DNA of 64,000 nucleotides from Bin18 sp965200355 (lineage in GTDB: Bacteria; Desulfobacterota; Binatia; Bin18): contig OZ241351.1 of assembly GCA_965200355.1 (NCBI GenBank), positions 186,001-250,000 of the forward strand, in the 5' to 3' direction. A program made the position numbers and the translations under genes. Positions 26,295-35,845 of the stretch are shown here, piece after piece (the stretch's first letter is position 1; each line of letters opens with the position of its first letter). The notes below the pieces were generated by a model that was not told the DNA's origin, did not search any database, and saw only the letters and a program-made list of their open reading frames with translations.

Positions 26295-27017
26295 TCATTC
26301 CCTCTCCCCCAGAGGGAGAGGGCCAGGGTGAGGGGGCTCCCCTATCCGTTCCAGGAAACTCCGGGTTCGTGGGGCTCCCTCGTCACCCGGCATGGCCGGT
26401 AACTGCTCCGCCAGTTTCCACATATCCTCCACGCTATCCACATCGTACCAGGGCGGGATCAAGCGGACACGCAGGTTATGCAAGCGGGCCTGTTGCAAGG
26501 TCTGTTGCAGGACTCTTTCTGTACTCCACTCGATATGCTCAAACAGCGCCGGCAGCCCTCCCCGTCCAGCCTGCGCGCCGATACAGTAATAGCCGCCGTC
26601 ACGACTCGGACCGAGAACAGCATCACAGTTGGGGCTCTTCAGCAGGGCAAAGGCCGAGCGGAGATAGGCGAGCGGCACGGAGGGAATATCACTCCCCATG
26701 ATCGCCACTCGCGTGGCAGCGTTCTCAAACAGGTCAATAAAGATATTCATCTCACGCTCACCAAGGTCGTTGCCCCGTTGCGGCAGATACCGCACGGAGG
26801 CCGGCAGCAGCGCACGAAAGTGGGGCTCGCTGGCAGCCGGAGTAAAGGCGACCCAGACCTGCACTGCTTCGAGCCGGGAGACCCGTTCAACCGTATCGAG
26901 GAGAAAGCAACGCGCCAGTTCCGCGGCCTGGTCGGGCCGGAGCGGCGGGCACAGGCGCGTCTTGACCCGTCCGGGCCGCGGCCATTTGGCAAAAATTACC
27001 AGCGCGTTGACGGACAT
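26295..27017 (-). CDS. TIGR04282-like glycosyltransferase (DUF2064)
   Basis: 240 residues from the ATG at 27017. NALVIFAKWPRPGRVKTRLCPPL is the family N-terminus (nucleotide-sugar binding), then AIMGSDIPSVPLAYL, DAVLGPSRDGGYYCIG with the DGGYY catalytic strand, and the end WYDVDSVEDMWKL. Related proteins are annotated as arsenosugar or rSAM-associated glycosyltransferases. The last residues (PHPGPLPLGERE) are encoded by a CCCTCTCCC/GGGAGAGGG dispersed repeat, so the C-terminus has been extended by repeat insertion. There is no clear ribosome site at this ATG. Confidence 0.78.
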   Translation of the reverse strand: MSVNALVIFAKWPRPGRVKTRLCPPLRPDQAAELARCFLLDTVERVSRLEAVQVWVAFTPAASEPHFRALLPASVRYLPQRGNDLGEREMNIFIDLFENAATRVAIMGSDIPSVPLAYLRSAFALLKSPNCDAVLGPSRDGGYYCIGAQAGRGGLPALFEHIEWSTERVLQQTLQQARLHNLRVRLIPPWYDVDSVEDMWKLAEQLPAMPGDEGAPRTRSFLERIGEPPHPGPLPLGERE

Positions 27018-27221
27018 GCTGGGGGGTGTAGCGCGGGTTAGCAGGAGAGGCAAGCGCGCCGCCGTTCGTGCTGAGCGTCGCCCGGCAGGGCAGAGTCGAA
27101 GCAGGGAGGCAGGCTCACATCCGGCATAACGCAAGCACAACAGCAGGGCTGGGACCTATCGACGCTCTCACGAGACACACCGCCCCCAATCAGCTACCCT
27201 GCGATTGAAGGAGGGCCTGGG
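27018..27221. repeat. Intergenic stretch with a degenerate palindromic repeat
   Basis: A degenerate CGTTCGTGCTGAGCGTCGCC...GTCGAAG element occupies about 27061-27105. The rest shows no feature apart from the GAAGGAGGG ribosome site of the next gene. Confidence 0.45.
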
Positions 27222-28822
27222 ATGCCGACCAACACCCTCTACTATGGCGACAACCTGGAGGTCTTACGGCGATATATCCACGCCGAGACCGTTGACTTGG
27301 TGTATCTTGATCCGTCCTTTAAGAGCGATCAGGATTACAACCTCCTGTTTGCCGAACAGGACGACTCACGGGCCGCCGCCCAGATCAAGGCATTCGGCGA
27401 CCTGTGGCACTGGGACGAGGCCGCGGCCCGTGCCTATCAGGACGTGGTGGAGGCCGGTGGGCAGGCGTCGCAGGTGTTACAAGCGTTTCGGGGGTTTCTG
27501 GGCGATAACGACCTGCTGGCCTATCTCGCCATGATGGCCCCCCGCTTAGTCGAACTCCGTCGGGTCCTGAAGCCCACCGGCAGCCTTTACCTGCACTGTG
27601 ACCCGACCGCTTCGCATTATCTCAAACTCTTACTGGATGCGATTTTCGGACCAACGAATTTTCGCAACGAAATTACATGGCGACGGACTACCGCCCACAG
27701 CGACGCCAGCCGCTATGGCGCGAACACCGACACGCTCCTGTTCTACACGACAAGTGACCACTGGACCTGGAACCCGCAGTACCAAGCCTATAGCGACGCC
27801 TACAAAGCCCGTTTCCGGTTCACCGATGCCGACGGACGCGCCTGGACCGATGATAATCTCACCGCAAAAGGCTTGTCCGGCGGCTATGAGTACGCCTACA
27901 AAGGGGCGCGGTCCCTGTGGCGCGTGCCCCTGGCCACCATGCAGCGCTTGGACGCCAAGGGGAGACTGCATTTTACCAGGAACGGAGGGATTCGGCGGAA
28001 AAGATATTGGGATGAAATGAAGGGCCGGCCGGTTCAGGCCCTTTGGGATGATATTGACCCGCTCAATTCCCAAGCCAAAGAACGGCTCGGCTACCCGACC
28101 CAAAAACCGGAAGCCTTGCTGGAACGCCTCATCACCGCCAGCAGCAATGCAGGCGATATTGTCTTAGACCCCTTCTGCGGTTGCGGAACGGCCATTGCCG
28201 CCGCCCAGAAATTACAGCGGGCCTGGATTGGCATTGACATCACCCATCTTGCCATTGGGCTCATCAAACATCGCTTGCGCGACACCTTTGGCGACGACAT
28301 CACCCACAGCTATGCCGTGATTGGGGAGCCGGTGTCACTCCCGGACGCCGCCGTTTTGGGCAAAGCCGACCCCTTTCAATTCCAGTGGTGGGCCCTGGGT
28401 TTAGTGGGAGCCCGCCCGGTGGAGCAGAAGAAAGGCGCGGACAAGGGCATTGACGGACGGCTGTATTTTCACGATGACGTAGCCGGCGCGAAAACTAAGC
28501 AAATCATTTTTTCAGTCAAGGCCGGCCCTCCGTTCCCCACGTGCGGGATTTACGGGGGGTCATTGAGCGGGAGCAGGCCGCCATCGGCGTCCTGTTGTCC
28601 CTCCAGGAACCGACCAAGCCCATGCGCACCGAAGCCCTGGGAGCGGGTTTTTATGAATCGCCGTGGGGGACGCGGCATCCCCGGCTGCAACTCTTGACGG
28701 TGGCAGATTTGCTGCGCGGCCAGGGGGTCAATCGGCCCACGCAGCACGGCAATGTGACGTTCAAGCAGGCCCCAAAGCATACCCGAGAGGCCGGGCAACA
28801 GGGAGGACTGTTCCGGCGGTGA
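27222..28822 (+). pseudogene. DNA N4/N6 methyltransferase fused to PD-(D/E)XK nuclease-like domain, frameshifted
   Basis: Two frames form one gene of about 533 codons. Residues 1-400 are a beta-class methyltransferase: catalytic motif LVYLDPSFKSD near residue 27 (DPSF rather than DPPF), HCDPTASHYLKLLLD, YPTQKPEALLERLI, and SAM motif VLDPFCGCGTAIAAA near 313. The nuclease-like tail starts KGADKGIDGRLYF...IIFSVKAG. Near 28530 the frame slips: adding one base would continue as VPHVRDLRGVIEREQAAIGV in the next frame to the stop at 28820-28822. The intact homologue is at 41357-42724. GAAGGAGGG precedes the ATG. Either a real single-base loss or a sequencing error. Confidence 0.85.
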
Positions 28823-28875
28823 GGGGCTTGTTTTCCCTTGACACGCTCCAACCCCCTCAGTATCGTTTCGTTCGC

Positions 28876-29394
28876 ATGAGTGCTGCGGAGGAAATCGTTG
28901 CTATCGTTGACGAAAACAATACCGTGGTGGGTGCCGCGCCGCGCCAGACCATGCGCGCCAAGGCCCTGCCCCATCGGGCCACGTATGTGCTGGTCTTTAA
29001 CTCGCGCGGCCACCTCTATGTCCAGAAACGGACCCGAACCAAGGATGTCTTTCCCGGCTATTATGACCCGGCCGCGGGTGGGGTCGTGCTGGCCGGCGAA
29101 GAGTATGAACAGGGCGCTCTGCGCGAGGTCGAAGAAGAGATGGGCATCCGAGACGTGCCCTTGACCCCGCTTTTTCGATTTTATCATCAGGAGACACACA
29201 ACCGGGTGTGGGGGGCGGCCTTCTCGTGCGTCTACGATGGCGCAATCGTCTTGCAGGAAGAAGAGGTCGAGAGCGGCGCGTTCATGGCCGTGCCTGAGAT
29301 TCTACGCTTGGCCCAGACCGAGCCGTTCACACCGGATGGCCTGTACGTGTTAAAACGGCACCTGGATTCCCGCGTGCGCGGGCAGGACGAATAA
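28876..29394 (+). CDS. NUDIX hydrolase, YfcD/IPP-isomerase-like
   Basis: 172 residues from the ATG at 28876 (MSAAEEIVAIVDENNTVVG). The NUDIX box spans GGVVLAGEEYEQGALREVEEEMGI (about residues 68-91), with the REVEEE core intact. The opening VDENN...VVGAAPRQTMR and PHRATYVLVFNSRGHLYVQKRT are typical of YfcD-type proteins related to IPP isomerase. Likely a nucleotide-derivative pyrophosphatase. The C-terminal RVRGQDE may be repeat-derived. Confidence 0.88.
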   Translation: MSAAEEIVAIVDENNTVVGAAPRQTMRAKALPHRATYVLVFNSRGHLYVQKRTRTKDVFPGYYDPAAGGVVLAGEEYEQGALREVEEEMGIRDVPLTPLFRFYHQETHNRVWGAAFSCVYDGAIVLQEEEVESGAFMAVPEILRLAQTEPFTPDGLYVLKRHLDSRVRGQDE

Positions 29395-29439
29395 GGTGGA
29401 GGGGCAACCCTTATGGTTGTCTCATTAAGGAGGACGATT

Positions 29440-30306
29440 ATGGGTGAACTCACGCGGCTATCCGCAACCGCAGCGGCAACAGACCTGACCAAGGCCATTG
29501 AGCGAGATGGCGCGGTTATCGTTGAAAATCTCATCGACGCGGGGCAGGTGCAGGCCACCCTCGATGATTTGAGGCCGCATATCGAGGCTACCCCGACCAG
29601 CCGGGATGACTTTGCCGGCTATCAGACCACGCGCACCGGCGCTCTGGTGGCGCGTTCGCCCGCCTGTCGGACCCTCGTCATGCACCCCAGCATCATTGAG
29701 ACCTGCAATGAGTTCCTGCTGCCCAACTGTAATCGTTACCAGCTCCATCTGACCCAGGTGATTCGTCTGATGCCCGGACAAAAAAAACAGCCCTTGCACC
29801 GTGACCGCCTGGTCTGGGGCGAGTATTTGCAGGGAGTTGAACCCCAGCTCAGCACGCTGTGGGCGCTGACGGATTTCACCCGTGAAAACGGCGCCACCCA
29901 GGTTGTGCTGGGCAGCCCGGCCTGGCCCAAGGAGCGAGAGGCCAAAGCAGAGGAAATCAGTTATGCGGAAATGCCGCGGGGCTCGGTCCTGGTGTATTCT
30001 GGCACCGTTTTACACGCGGGTGGGGCAAATCACAGCGCCGCCGACCGGGTGGGACTGAATATCACGTATTCACTCGGCTGGCTGCGGCAGGAAGAAAATC
30101 AGTATCTCTCCTGCCCGCCGGAGATTGCCAAGGATTTGGACCCCGCCCTCCAGGAACTCCTCGGTTATACCATGATGAGTTATGCCTTGGGCTATTTCAC
30201 CCCGCCCGACCTCGCCCAGGGAGAGTCGAGCCTCCGTCCACCGGAATTCGCCCTGGGCCGCCGGCCGCGAAAAAACCGGCGCAAACTCGAGCTGCCGGCG
30301 TCTTAG
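29440..30306 (+). CDS. Phytanoyl-CoA dioxygenase (PhyH) family protein
   Basis: 288 residues, Fe(II)/2-oxoglutarate dioxygenase fold. Metal ligands: HRDRLVWGEYL (His and Asp of HxD, about residues 122-124) and a distal His in VLYSGTVLHAGGANHS near residue 193, followed by Arg in SAADRVGLNITYSLGWLR. DGAVIVENLIDAGQV is the usual N-terminal opening. Substrates in this family range from fatty acyl to natural-product intermediates. AAGGAGG precedes the ATG. Its stop overlaps by 4 nt the stop of the convergent symporter gene. Confidence 0.88.
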   Translation: MGELTRLSATAAATDLTKAIERDGAVIVENLIDAGQVQATLDDLRPHIEATPTSRDDFAGYQTTRTGALVARSPACRTLVMHPSIIETCNEFLLPNCNRYQLHLTQVIRLMPGQKKQPLHRDRLVWGEYLQGVEPQLSTLWALTDFTRENGATQVVLGSPAWPKEREAKAEEISYAEMPRGSVLVYSGTVLHAGGANHSAADRVGLNITYSLGWLRQEENQYLSCPPEIAKDLDPALQELLGYTMMSYALGYFTPPDLAQGESSLRPPEFALGRRPRKNRRKLELPAS

Positions 30307-31709
30307 GCGGTGTTCAGTTTTGAGACGGCCTTCACGCTGAGGTAGACGAGGAGGGCCGCGCTGAAGCCGGGAATGCTCTCGTTGATGTACCGGTTCAAGT
30401 CCAATAGATTCCAGGCAACAACGGTGCTCCCGCCGACCAGGGCAACCAGGAAGGCCCCCCGTTCGGAAATCGTGTCATTGAGCAGGCGCAGCACCAGCAC
30501 GCTGCCTATGGACGCGCCCAGACCCGCATAGGCAAAGGCGACCAGCGAAAAAATATCTTGTTCGGCAAACAGGGCCAGTAGCGTCGCCACACACGCCACG
30601 CTGACCGTGCCCAGCTTGGCCCGCAAGAGGGATTGTTTCGGCGGTTCGGGTAGGTCGCGCATCAGGGAGGCCGAACAGCTCAGGATTTGTGAGTCGGCAG
30701 TGGACAGGGTGGAAGAAAAGACCCCCGCCAGCACAAAGCCGACAGCCAGGGGGGGCAGCATCTCTTTGGCCGATAAAAAGAGGGCCAATTCGGGCTCGAA
30801 AGCCTCACTGTCCTGTAAGATCACGCGGGTACTCAGCCCCACCAGGGTGAAGAGAATGGTAAAGCCGGCTTCAAAGGTATAGTTGGCAATAATGAATTTT
30901 CGGGTATCCTGCGCGTCTTTCAGGGCCATAGCCCGAATCAGGACGTGAGGCTGGCCAAGAATGGAGATGCCAAAACCCAGCGAGCCAAAGCAGAAGATCA
31001 TCCAGCCGCTATAGCCGCCAATAGAGAGATTCTGGGGGATCAGATCAGTGCCCAGCGCGGTCGCACGAAAGCTGGCGACCAAGTTGGCAACGCTACCTTC
31101 CTTGACCACGACCATGACCAGGATCAGGGCCAGGCTCAGGGTCATCATGATGATCTGGGCGCTGTCCGTCCAGATGGAGGCGCGAATGCCGCCGGCCCAA
31201 CAGTAAAAGAGAATAATGGCCGTACTCAGCAGAATGCCGACATATAAGGGTTGCCCGAGGGCCACTTCGAGCGCCATGCCGCCGGCCTTCAGTTGGGCCG
31301 CGGCGTAAAAGCTGAGAAAAAACAGGGTCAGAATCCCGATAAAGCGGCGCAGCAGGACGCGATTTTCTCCGTTCCAGAAGGTGAGCAGTTCGCCGATGCT
31401 CAAGGCCCAGCCGCTGCTGTTCATATATTGCAAGCGGTAGACGGTTAGGGCGTAGACGAGAAAGTGACCCAACAGCAGGCCCAGCCCCAGCCAGATGACC
31501 ATAGTCCCGTGAAGATAGGCCGCCCCCATAAAACCGGCAAAAATAAACCCGCTGAATTTACTCGCACTACTGGAAAAGGCCAGGCTGTAGGGAGAGATGC
31601 TCTGGCTTGCCAGAAAATAGTCCTCTTCTGATTTCCGGCTCTCTCGGACGGCAAAAAAGCCAACCAGACAGGTGAGGCCGATCAGAAAGAAGAGGAAGCC
31701 GAACAACAT
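30303..31709 (-). CDS. Sodium:solute symporter family transporter
   Basis: 468 residues with about thirteen transmembrane helices, SSS family. The N-terminal helix is followed by RESRKSEEDYFLASQSISPYSLAFSSSASKFSGFIFAGFMG, where the SSSASKFSGF part corresponds to the Na+ site region (cited in pieces for recognition). GGIRASIWTDSAQIIMM and VFSSTLSTADSQILSCSASLMRDL are highly typical. It resembles proline/pantothenate-type symporters; the substrate is open. Convergent with PhyH. Confidence 0.9.
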   Translation of the reverse strand: MLFGFLFFLIGLTCLVGFFAVRESRKSEEDYFLASQSISPYSLAFSSSASKFSGFIFAGFMGAAYLHGTMVIWLGLGLLLGHFLVYALTVYRLQYMNSSGWALSIGELLTFWNGENRVLLRRFIGILTLFFLSFYAAAQLKAGGMALEVALGQPLYVGILLSTAIILFYCWAGGIRASIWTDSAQIIMMTLSLALILVMVVVKEGSVANLVASFRATALGTDLIPQNLSIGGYSGWMIFCFGSLGFGISILGQPHVLIRAMALKDAQDTRKFIIANYTFEAGFTILFTLVGLSTRVILQDSEAFEPELALFLSAKEMLPPLAVGFVLAGVFSSTLSTADSQILSCSASLMRDLPEPPKQSLLRAKLGTVSVACVATLLALFAEQDIFSLVAFAYAGLGASIGSVLVLRLLNDTISERGAFLVALVGGSTVVAWNLLDLNRYINESIPGFSAALLVYLSVKAVSKLNTA

Positions 31710-31863
31710 CGCAGCCTGTGGCCTTATGCGACCGCGGGCTGCTTGTCAACGGGTTCTCGTCGTCACCGCCCGGTGGCGAGTCCGTCTATTAAACGCGGAA
31801 GCTACACGGACAGATGTTGCGCGCGCCTTTTCGGGTCGATAGAGACCGCGGTCGGGTGCAGGT

Positions 31864-32301
31864 TTACGCCTCGGGCAGGACGGTATACTCCCGCTCGGCA
31901 TACGGGAAGTCCTCCAATTCAAAATTGGGCTGCACGTAGGGCAGGTGACGGTTGATATAATAGGCGCGAATCTCCGCGATTTTCTGCCCACGAAAAACAT
32001 ACCACTCCGCTCCGCGCATGGCCTCGACCACGCCGCCTGGCGGTGTCCAGGTCATCGTCCATTCGATCACGCACTCATTCCCTTGGACAATCGCATGGTC
32101 ACAGGTCCAGGTCGCCTGAATGCGGGGCTGCATCTTGGCCCAATAGCGAGCCAGAGATTCCGCCCCACGGATGGGCGCATGGTGGGTAAAATAATGCACC
32201 ACATCAGCGGTAAAGGTCGATTGCATGAGTTCCACGTCCGCGGTACTACAGCCGTGATAATACTGCTTGATGGTGTGTACGAAGGGGTGGTCGTGAGACA
32301 T
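31864..32301 (-). CDS. SnoaL-like/NTF2-fold protein
   Basis: 145 residues from the ATG at 32301, which follows AGGAGGAAGCC. Cone-shaped NTF2-like fold as judged by FVHTIKQYYHGCSTADVELMQSTFTADVVHYF, RGAESLARYWAKMQP and CVIEWTMTWTPPGG...RGAEWYVFRGQKIAEIRAYY. These proteins act as small-molecule isomerases, cyclases or hydrolases, or only bind ligand. The Tyr-Asp type catalytic set cannot be assigned. It follows a small membrane protein gene by 16 nt on the same strand. Confidence 0.82.
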   Translation of the reverse strand: MSHDHPFVHTIKQYYHGCSTADVELMQSTFTADVVHYFTHHAPIRGAESLARYWAKMQPRIQATWTCDHAIVQGNECVIEWTMTWTPPGGVVEAMRGAEWYVFRGQKIAEIRAYYINRHLPYVQPNFELEDFPYAEREYTVLPEA

Positions 32302-32317
32302 GGCTTCCTCCTGTCCG

Positions 32318-32533
32318 TCAGGCCAGCGTAGCGTGGTCTGGTCGGACACGCCAGCATTCCCAATGCTGGACAGTATCCGTGTCCGGCCTCTCCCGTGGCT
32401 GCAACTCTTCTAACTGCTCTCTCAATTCTTCGAGCATCTGCTCCTCAAAATGTCCGGCACACATGGCCAGGCTAAACACCAGCAGGAGCAAGAGCGCCCC
32501 GGCACCGACCAGGCAGCCGGCGCCCATTTTCAT
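32318..32533 (-). CDS. Small single-pass membrane protein
   Basis: A 71-residue frame from the ATG at 32533 (a second ATG at 32527). It begins MKMGAGCLVGAGALLLLLVF, one hydrophobic helix, followed by an acidic helical tail (FEEQMLEELREQLEEL) and a Cys-containing end. A Cys sits in the helix (SLAMCAGH), and LVFSLAMC could be a weak lipobox. It is unrecognised, and retained because of the membrane helix, a GGGGA upstream and tight spacing to the NTF2-like gene. Confidence 0.5.
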   Translation of the reverse strand: MKMGAGCLVGAGALLLLLVFSLAMCAGHFEEQMLEELREQLEELQPRERPDTDTVQHWECWRVRPDHATLA

Positions 32534-32726
32534 TCCCCGTATAAAGTCTGATGGCATCCGGCTTCTGGCTGTATCACAGCCGAAAACGGGCGGGAATAGC
32601 GCGCCCGGCTTGACGGGTGCGGAGTCGGAGGGGCCGCCCCGGACGGGCTCGCGCGCGTTGCCAGCGGTCTGGGCGACATGGTAGAAAGACGCCCGATGAA
32701 AAGGCTGGCTGACGGAAGGGAGTCCT

Positions 32727-34235
32727 GTGCGCCGCACTCGCTATATCCTTGCGCTTGATCAAGGCACGACCAGCTCCCGCGCCCTGCTCTTTGACCAGGC
32801 CGGCACGATACGCGGGATTGCCCAGCACGCCGTGAGCTCGCTGTTTCCTCGGCCCGGCTGGGTGGAACAGGACGCCCATGAAATCTGGTCGTCGCAGGCC
32901 GCGGCCATGACCCACGTCCTGGCCCGGGCGGGTCTGTCGAGCGCTGATGTCAGCGCTCTGGGGATCACCAATCAGCGCGAGACCACCCTCGTCTGGGAGC
33001 GGGCAACCGGCCAGCCGATCTATAACGCGATTGTCTGGCAAGACCGCCGCACCGCCCAGCTATGCGACAGGCTCAAGCAACAAGGCTTGGAGACCTTGTT
33101 TCGAGACAAGACCGGCCTCGTCCTTGATCCGTATTTCTCGGGGACGAAAATCCGCTGGCTCCTGGATACGATTCCGGGCGCGCGGGCCAAGGCCGAAGCC
33201 GGCCGGCTGGCCTTTGGGACGGTTGATGCCTGGCTCGTCTGGCAACTGACCCAGGGCAAGCGGCATGTGACCGACCTCACCAACGCGGCCCGCAGCCTGT
33301 TATTGAATATCCACACGGGAGAGTGGGATCAGGAATTACTCGACATCCTCCACATCCCCCGTCACATCCTGCCCGAGGTGCGCAGATCCAGTGAAGTCTG
33401 CGCAGAAACGTCAACGCCCCTCCTTGCCACGGCGCTGCCAATCAGCGGAATAGCCGGCGACCAGCACGCGGCCTTATTTGGCCAGATATGCACAACGCCC
33501 GGCATGGCGAAAAATACGTATGGCACCGGCTGTTTTATGCTCATGCACACCGGCGAGCAGCCCATTGCCTCTCGGCACAATCTGCTCACCACCCCGGCGT
33601 GGCAGTGCGAGGGCCGCACGCAGTATGCGCTGGAAGGCAGCGTTTTTATGGCCGGCGCGGTCGTGCAGTGGTTGCGTGACGGGCTGGGGATTCTCAAGTC
33701 ATCAGCCGAGGTCGAGGCGCTGGCGGCCAGCGTCCCGGACACAGGCGGGGTGTATCTCGTACCGGCTTTTGCCGGCCTCGGCGCTCCGCATTGGGACCCC
33801 TATGCGCGCGGCTCGCTTTTCGGTTTGACCCGTGGCTCGACCGCGGCCCATATTGCCCGAGCCGCGCTGGAAAGCATGGCGTATCAGTCCAGGGATGTCC
33901 TGGCCGCGATGGAGGCAGATGCCGGCCGGCGGCTCACCGAGCTGCGCGTCGATGGCGGCGCAAGTGTCAATAATCTGCTGATGCAGTTTCAGGCCGACCT
34001 CCTCGGGGTACCGGTGGTGCGGCCGAAAATCGCAGAGACAAGCGCGCTGGGGGTGGCCTATTTGGCCGGCGTGGCAGTCGGCTATTGGAAAGACCCCAGC
34101 GAGATTGCGAGCCAATGGCAGCTTGAGCGGGTTTTTGAGCCGGCCCTGTCGCAAGACCGCCGCGAGGAACTCACCGCTGGCTGGGCCAAGGCCGTGGACC
34201 GCGCCAAGGATTGGGACACACCGGCTACCGCCTGA
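32727..34235 (+). CDS. glpK: Glycerol kinase
   Basis: 502 residues, FGGY kinase family, ATP-dependent phosphorylation of glycerol to glycerol 3-phosphate. The start is GTG at 32727 with AAGGGAG upstream. Very clear signatures: YILALDQGTTSSRALLFD, GWVEQDAHEIW, ALGITNQRETTLVWERATG, VWQDRRTA, GLVLDPYFSGTKIRWLLD, GTVDAWLVWQLTQGKRHVTD, and MAKNTYGTGCFMLMHTG. DGGASVNNLLMQFQADLLGVPV and the C-terminal ALGVAYLAGVAVGYW complete it. No glycerol transporter or dehydrogenase gene is adjacent. Confidence 0.96.
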   Translation: MRRTRYILALDQGTTSSRALLFDQAGTIRGIAQHAVSSLFPRPGWVEQDAHEIWSSQAAAMTHVLARAGLSSADVSALGITNQRETTLVWERATGQPIYNAIVWQDRRTAQLCDRLKQQGLETLFRDKTGLVLDPYFSGTKIRWLLDTIPGARAKAEAGRLAFGTVDAWLVWQLTQGKRHVTDLTNAARSLLLNIHTGEWDQELLDILHIPRHILPEVRRSSEVCAETSTPLLATALPISGIAGDQHAALFGQICTTPGMAKNTYGTGCFMLMHTGEQPIASRHNLLTTPAWQCEGRTQYALEGSVFMAGAVVQWLRDGLGILKSSAEVEALAASVPDTGGVYLVPAFAGLGAPHWDPYARGSLFGLTRGSTAAHIARAALESMAYQSRDVLAAMEADAGRRLTELRVDGGASVNNLLMQFQADLLGVPVVRPKIAETSALGVAYLAGVAVGYWKDPSEIASQWQLERVFEPALSQDRREELTAGWAKAVDRAKDWDTPATA

Positions 34236-34342
34236 GGAGGAGACCCCATGCAAGCCGGCAGTCGAAAATCTGGACAACCGCGGCTGTGCGTTCATTCCAG
34301 CCAGGAGCTATCTTGCTGAGCGAACCGCCACACTGAGGAGCT

Positions 34343-35845
34343 ATGCGTACACAACATTTCAATGTCCTCGTCGTTGGCGCGGGAATCTCCGGGATTGCCG
34401 CCGGCTATCATCTACAGACCGCCTGTCCGGGCCAGACGTATGCCATCCTTGAGCGCCGCGAGAGTATCGGCGGCACCTGGGACCTGTTCCGCTACCCTGG
34501 CATCCGCTCAGATTCGGACATGTACACCTTGGGGTATTCGTTCCGCCCCTGGGCCGACCCCAAGGCCATCGCCGACGGACCGGCCATCCTGCGCTATGTC
34601 AACGAGACGGCGCGGGAGTTCGGGATTGACCGCAACATTCGTTTTGGTCACCGGGTGCAGCGGGCCGCCTGGTCCACAGCCGACGCGCGGTGGACGGTCG
34701 AAGTCGAACGGACCGACACGCAGGCGCCCTGCCGCTTGACCTGCAATTTTCTCTTCATGTGCAGCGGGTACTACAATTACGATGCCGGCTATACCCCGGA
34801 TTTTGCCGGAACCGAGCGCTTTCAAGGCCGGATCGTCCACCCGCAGCACTGGAGCGATGATATCGAGTATGCAGACAAGCGCGTCATCGTCATCGGCAGC
34901 GGAGCGACCGCGGTAACGCTCGTCCCTGAGCTGGCCAAGCAGGCCGCCCATGTGACCATGCTGCAACGCTCGCCCAGCTATATGCTGTCCCTGCCGTCAG
35001 AGGATCATCTCGCCAATGGGCTGCGCCGTTTTCTGCCGAATCCTCTCGTCTATCGCCTGATTCGGTGGAAAAATGTGCTTATCGGAGCCGGCTTCTTTTG
35101 GTTCTGTCGCCGCTCCCCGGAGCGTGCCAGGGCCTTCCTCTTGCGCCAGGTGCGCACCGCACTAGGGCCGGACTATGATATCGGGCAGCATTTTACGCCC
35201 GACTATAATCCGTGGCAGCAGCGCCTGTGTCTGGTCCCGGACAGTGACCTGTTCAACGCCATCACCGCCGGTCAGGTCTCGGTTGTGACCGACCATATCG
35301 AGACTTTCACCGAGCACGGCATTCACCTGCGTTCGGGTAGAACGCTGGAGGCCGACCTCATCGTGACGGCCACCGGGCTCAATCTGCAACTCCTTGGCGG
35401 CCTTGAGGTGACGGTCGATGGTCAACCCGTCGAGTTCTCGAAGACGCTGACGTATAAAGGCGTCATGTTCAGCAACGTGCCGAACCTCGCGCTGACTATT
35501 GGCTATACGAATGCGTCGTGGACGCTGAAATGCGACCTGACCTGTGCATACGTCTGCCGCCTGCTCAACTATATGGCGGCAAACGGCTATGCGGAGTGCT
35601 GCCCGCGCCCCCACGATTCGGCGCTGGAGGGCGAGCCGTTTATTGATTTCACTTCGGGTTACATCCAGCGCGCCATTGACGCCTTCCCCAAGCAGGGCAG
35701 CCAACTCCCCTGGCGAGCGTACCAGAATTATCTCCTTGATGCCTGGACCGTTGCCTATGGCTCGCTGACCGACGACGCGCTGCAATTCGCGAAACGGCCG
35801 GACGAGGACAGGCCAATCGACTGGGCTCAAAACATCTCCAACTGA
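34343..35845 (+). CDS. FAD-dependent monooxygenase, Baeyer-Villiger type
   Basis: 500 residues with two dinucleotide-binding motifs: VLVVGAGISGIAAGYHL (FAD, residues 8-24) and VIVIGSGATAVTLVPELA (NADPH, near 180). Between them FQGRIVHPQHWSD matches the BVMO fingerprint FxGxxxHxxxW. GGTWDLFRYPGIRSDSDMYTLGYSF is the usual class B opening. It inserts one oxygen into a ketone or aldehyde to give an ester. GAGGAGCT precedes the ATG. The last 19 bases overlap the convergent helicase gene. Confidence 0.92.
   Translation: MRTQHFNVLVVGAGISGIAAGYHLQTACPGQTYAILERRESIGGTWDLFRYPGIRSDSDMYTLGYSFRPWADPKAIADGPAILRYVNETAREFGIDRNIRFGHRVQRAAWSTADARWTVEVERTDTQAPCRLTCNFLFMCSGYYNYDAGYTPDFAGTERFQGRIVHPQHWSDDIEYADKRVIVIGSGATAVTLVPELAKQAAHVTMLQRSPSYMLSLPSEDHLANGLRRFLPNPLVYRLIRWKNVLIGAGFFWFCRRSPERARAFLLRQVRTALGPDYDIGQHFTPDYNPWQQRLCLVPDSDLFNAITAGQVSVVTDHIETFTEHGIHLRSGRTLEADLIVTATGLNLQLLGGLEVTVDGQPVEFSKTLTYKGVMFSNVPNLALTIGYTNASWTLKCDLTCAYVCRLLNYMAANGYAECCPRPHDSALEGEPFIDFTSGYIQRAIDAFPKQGSQLPWRAYQNYLLDAWTVAYGSLTDDALQFAKRPDEDRPIDWAQNISN

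Noticed and set aside
34248..34316. 22-codon ORF with a strong GAGGAG between glpK and the BVMO gene
   Set aside because: No recognisable sequence or conservation evidence; it could be a leader peptide but this cannot be supported.
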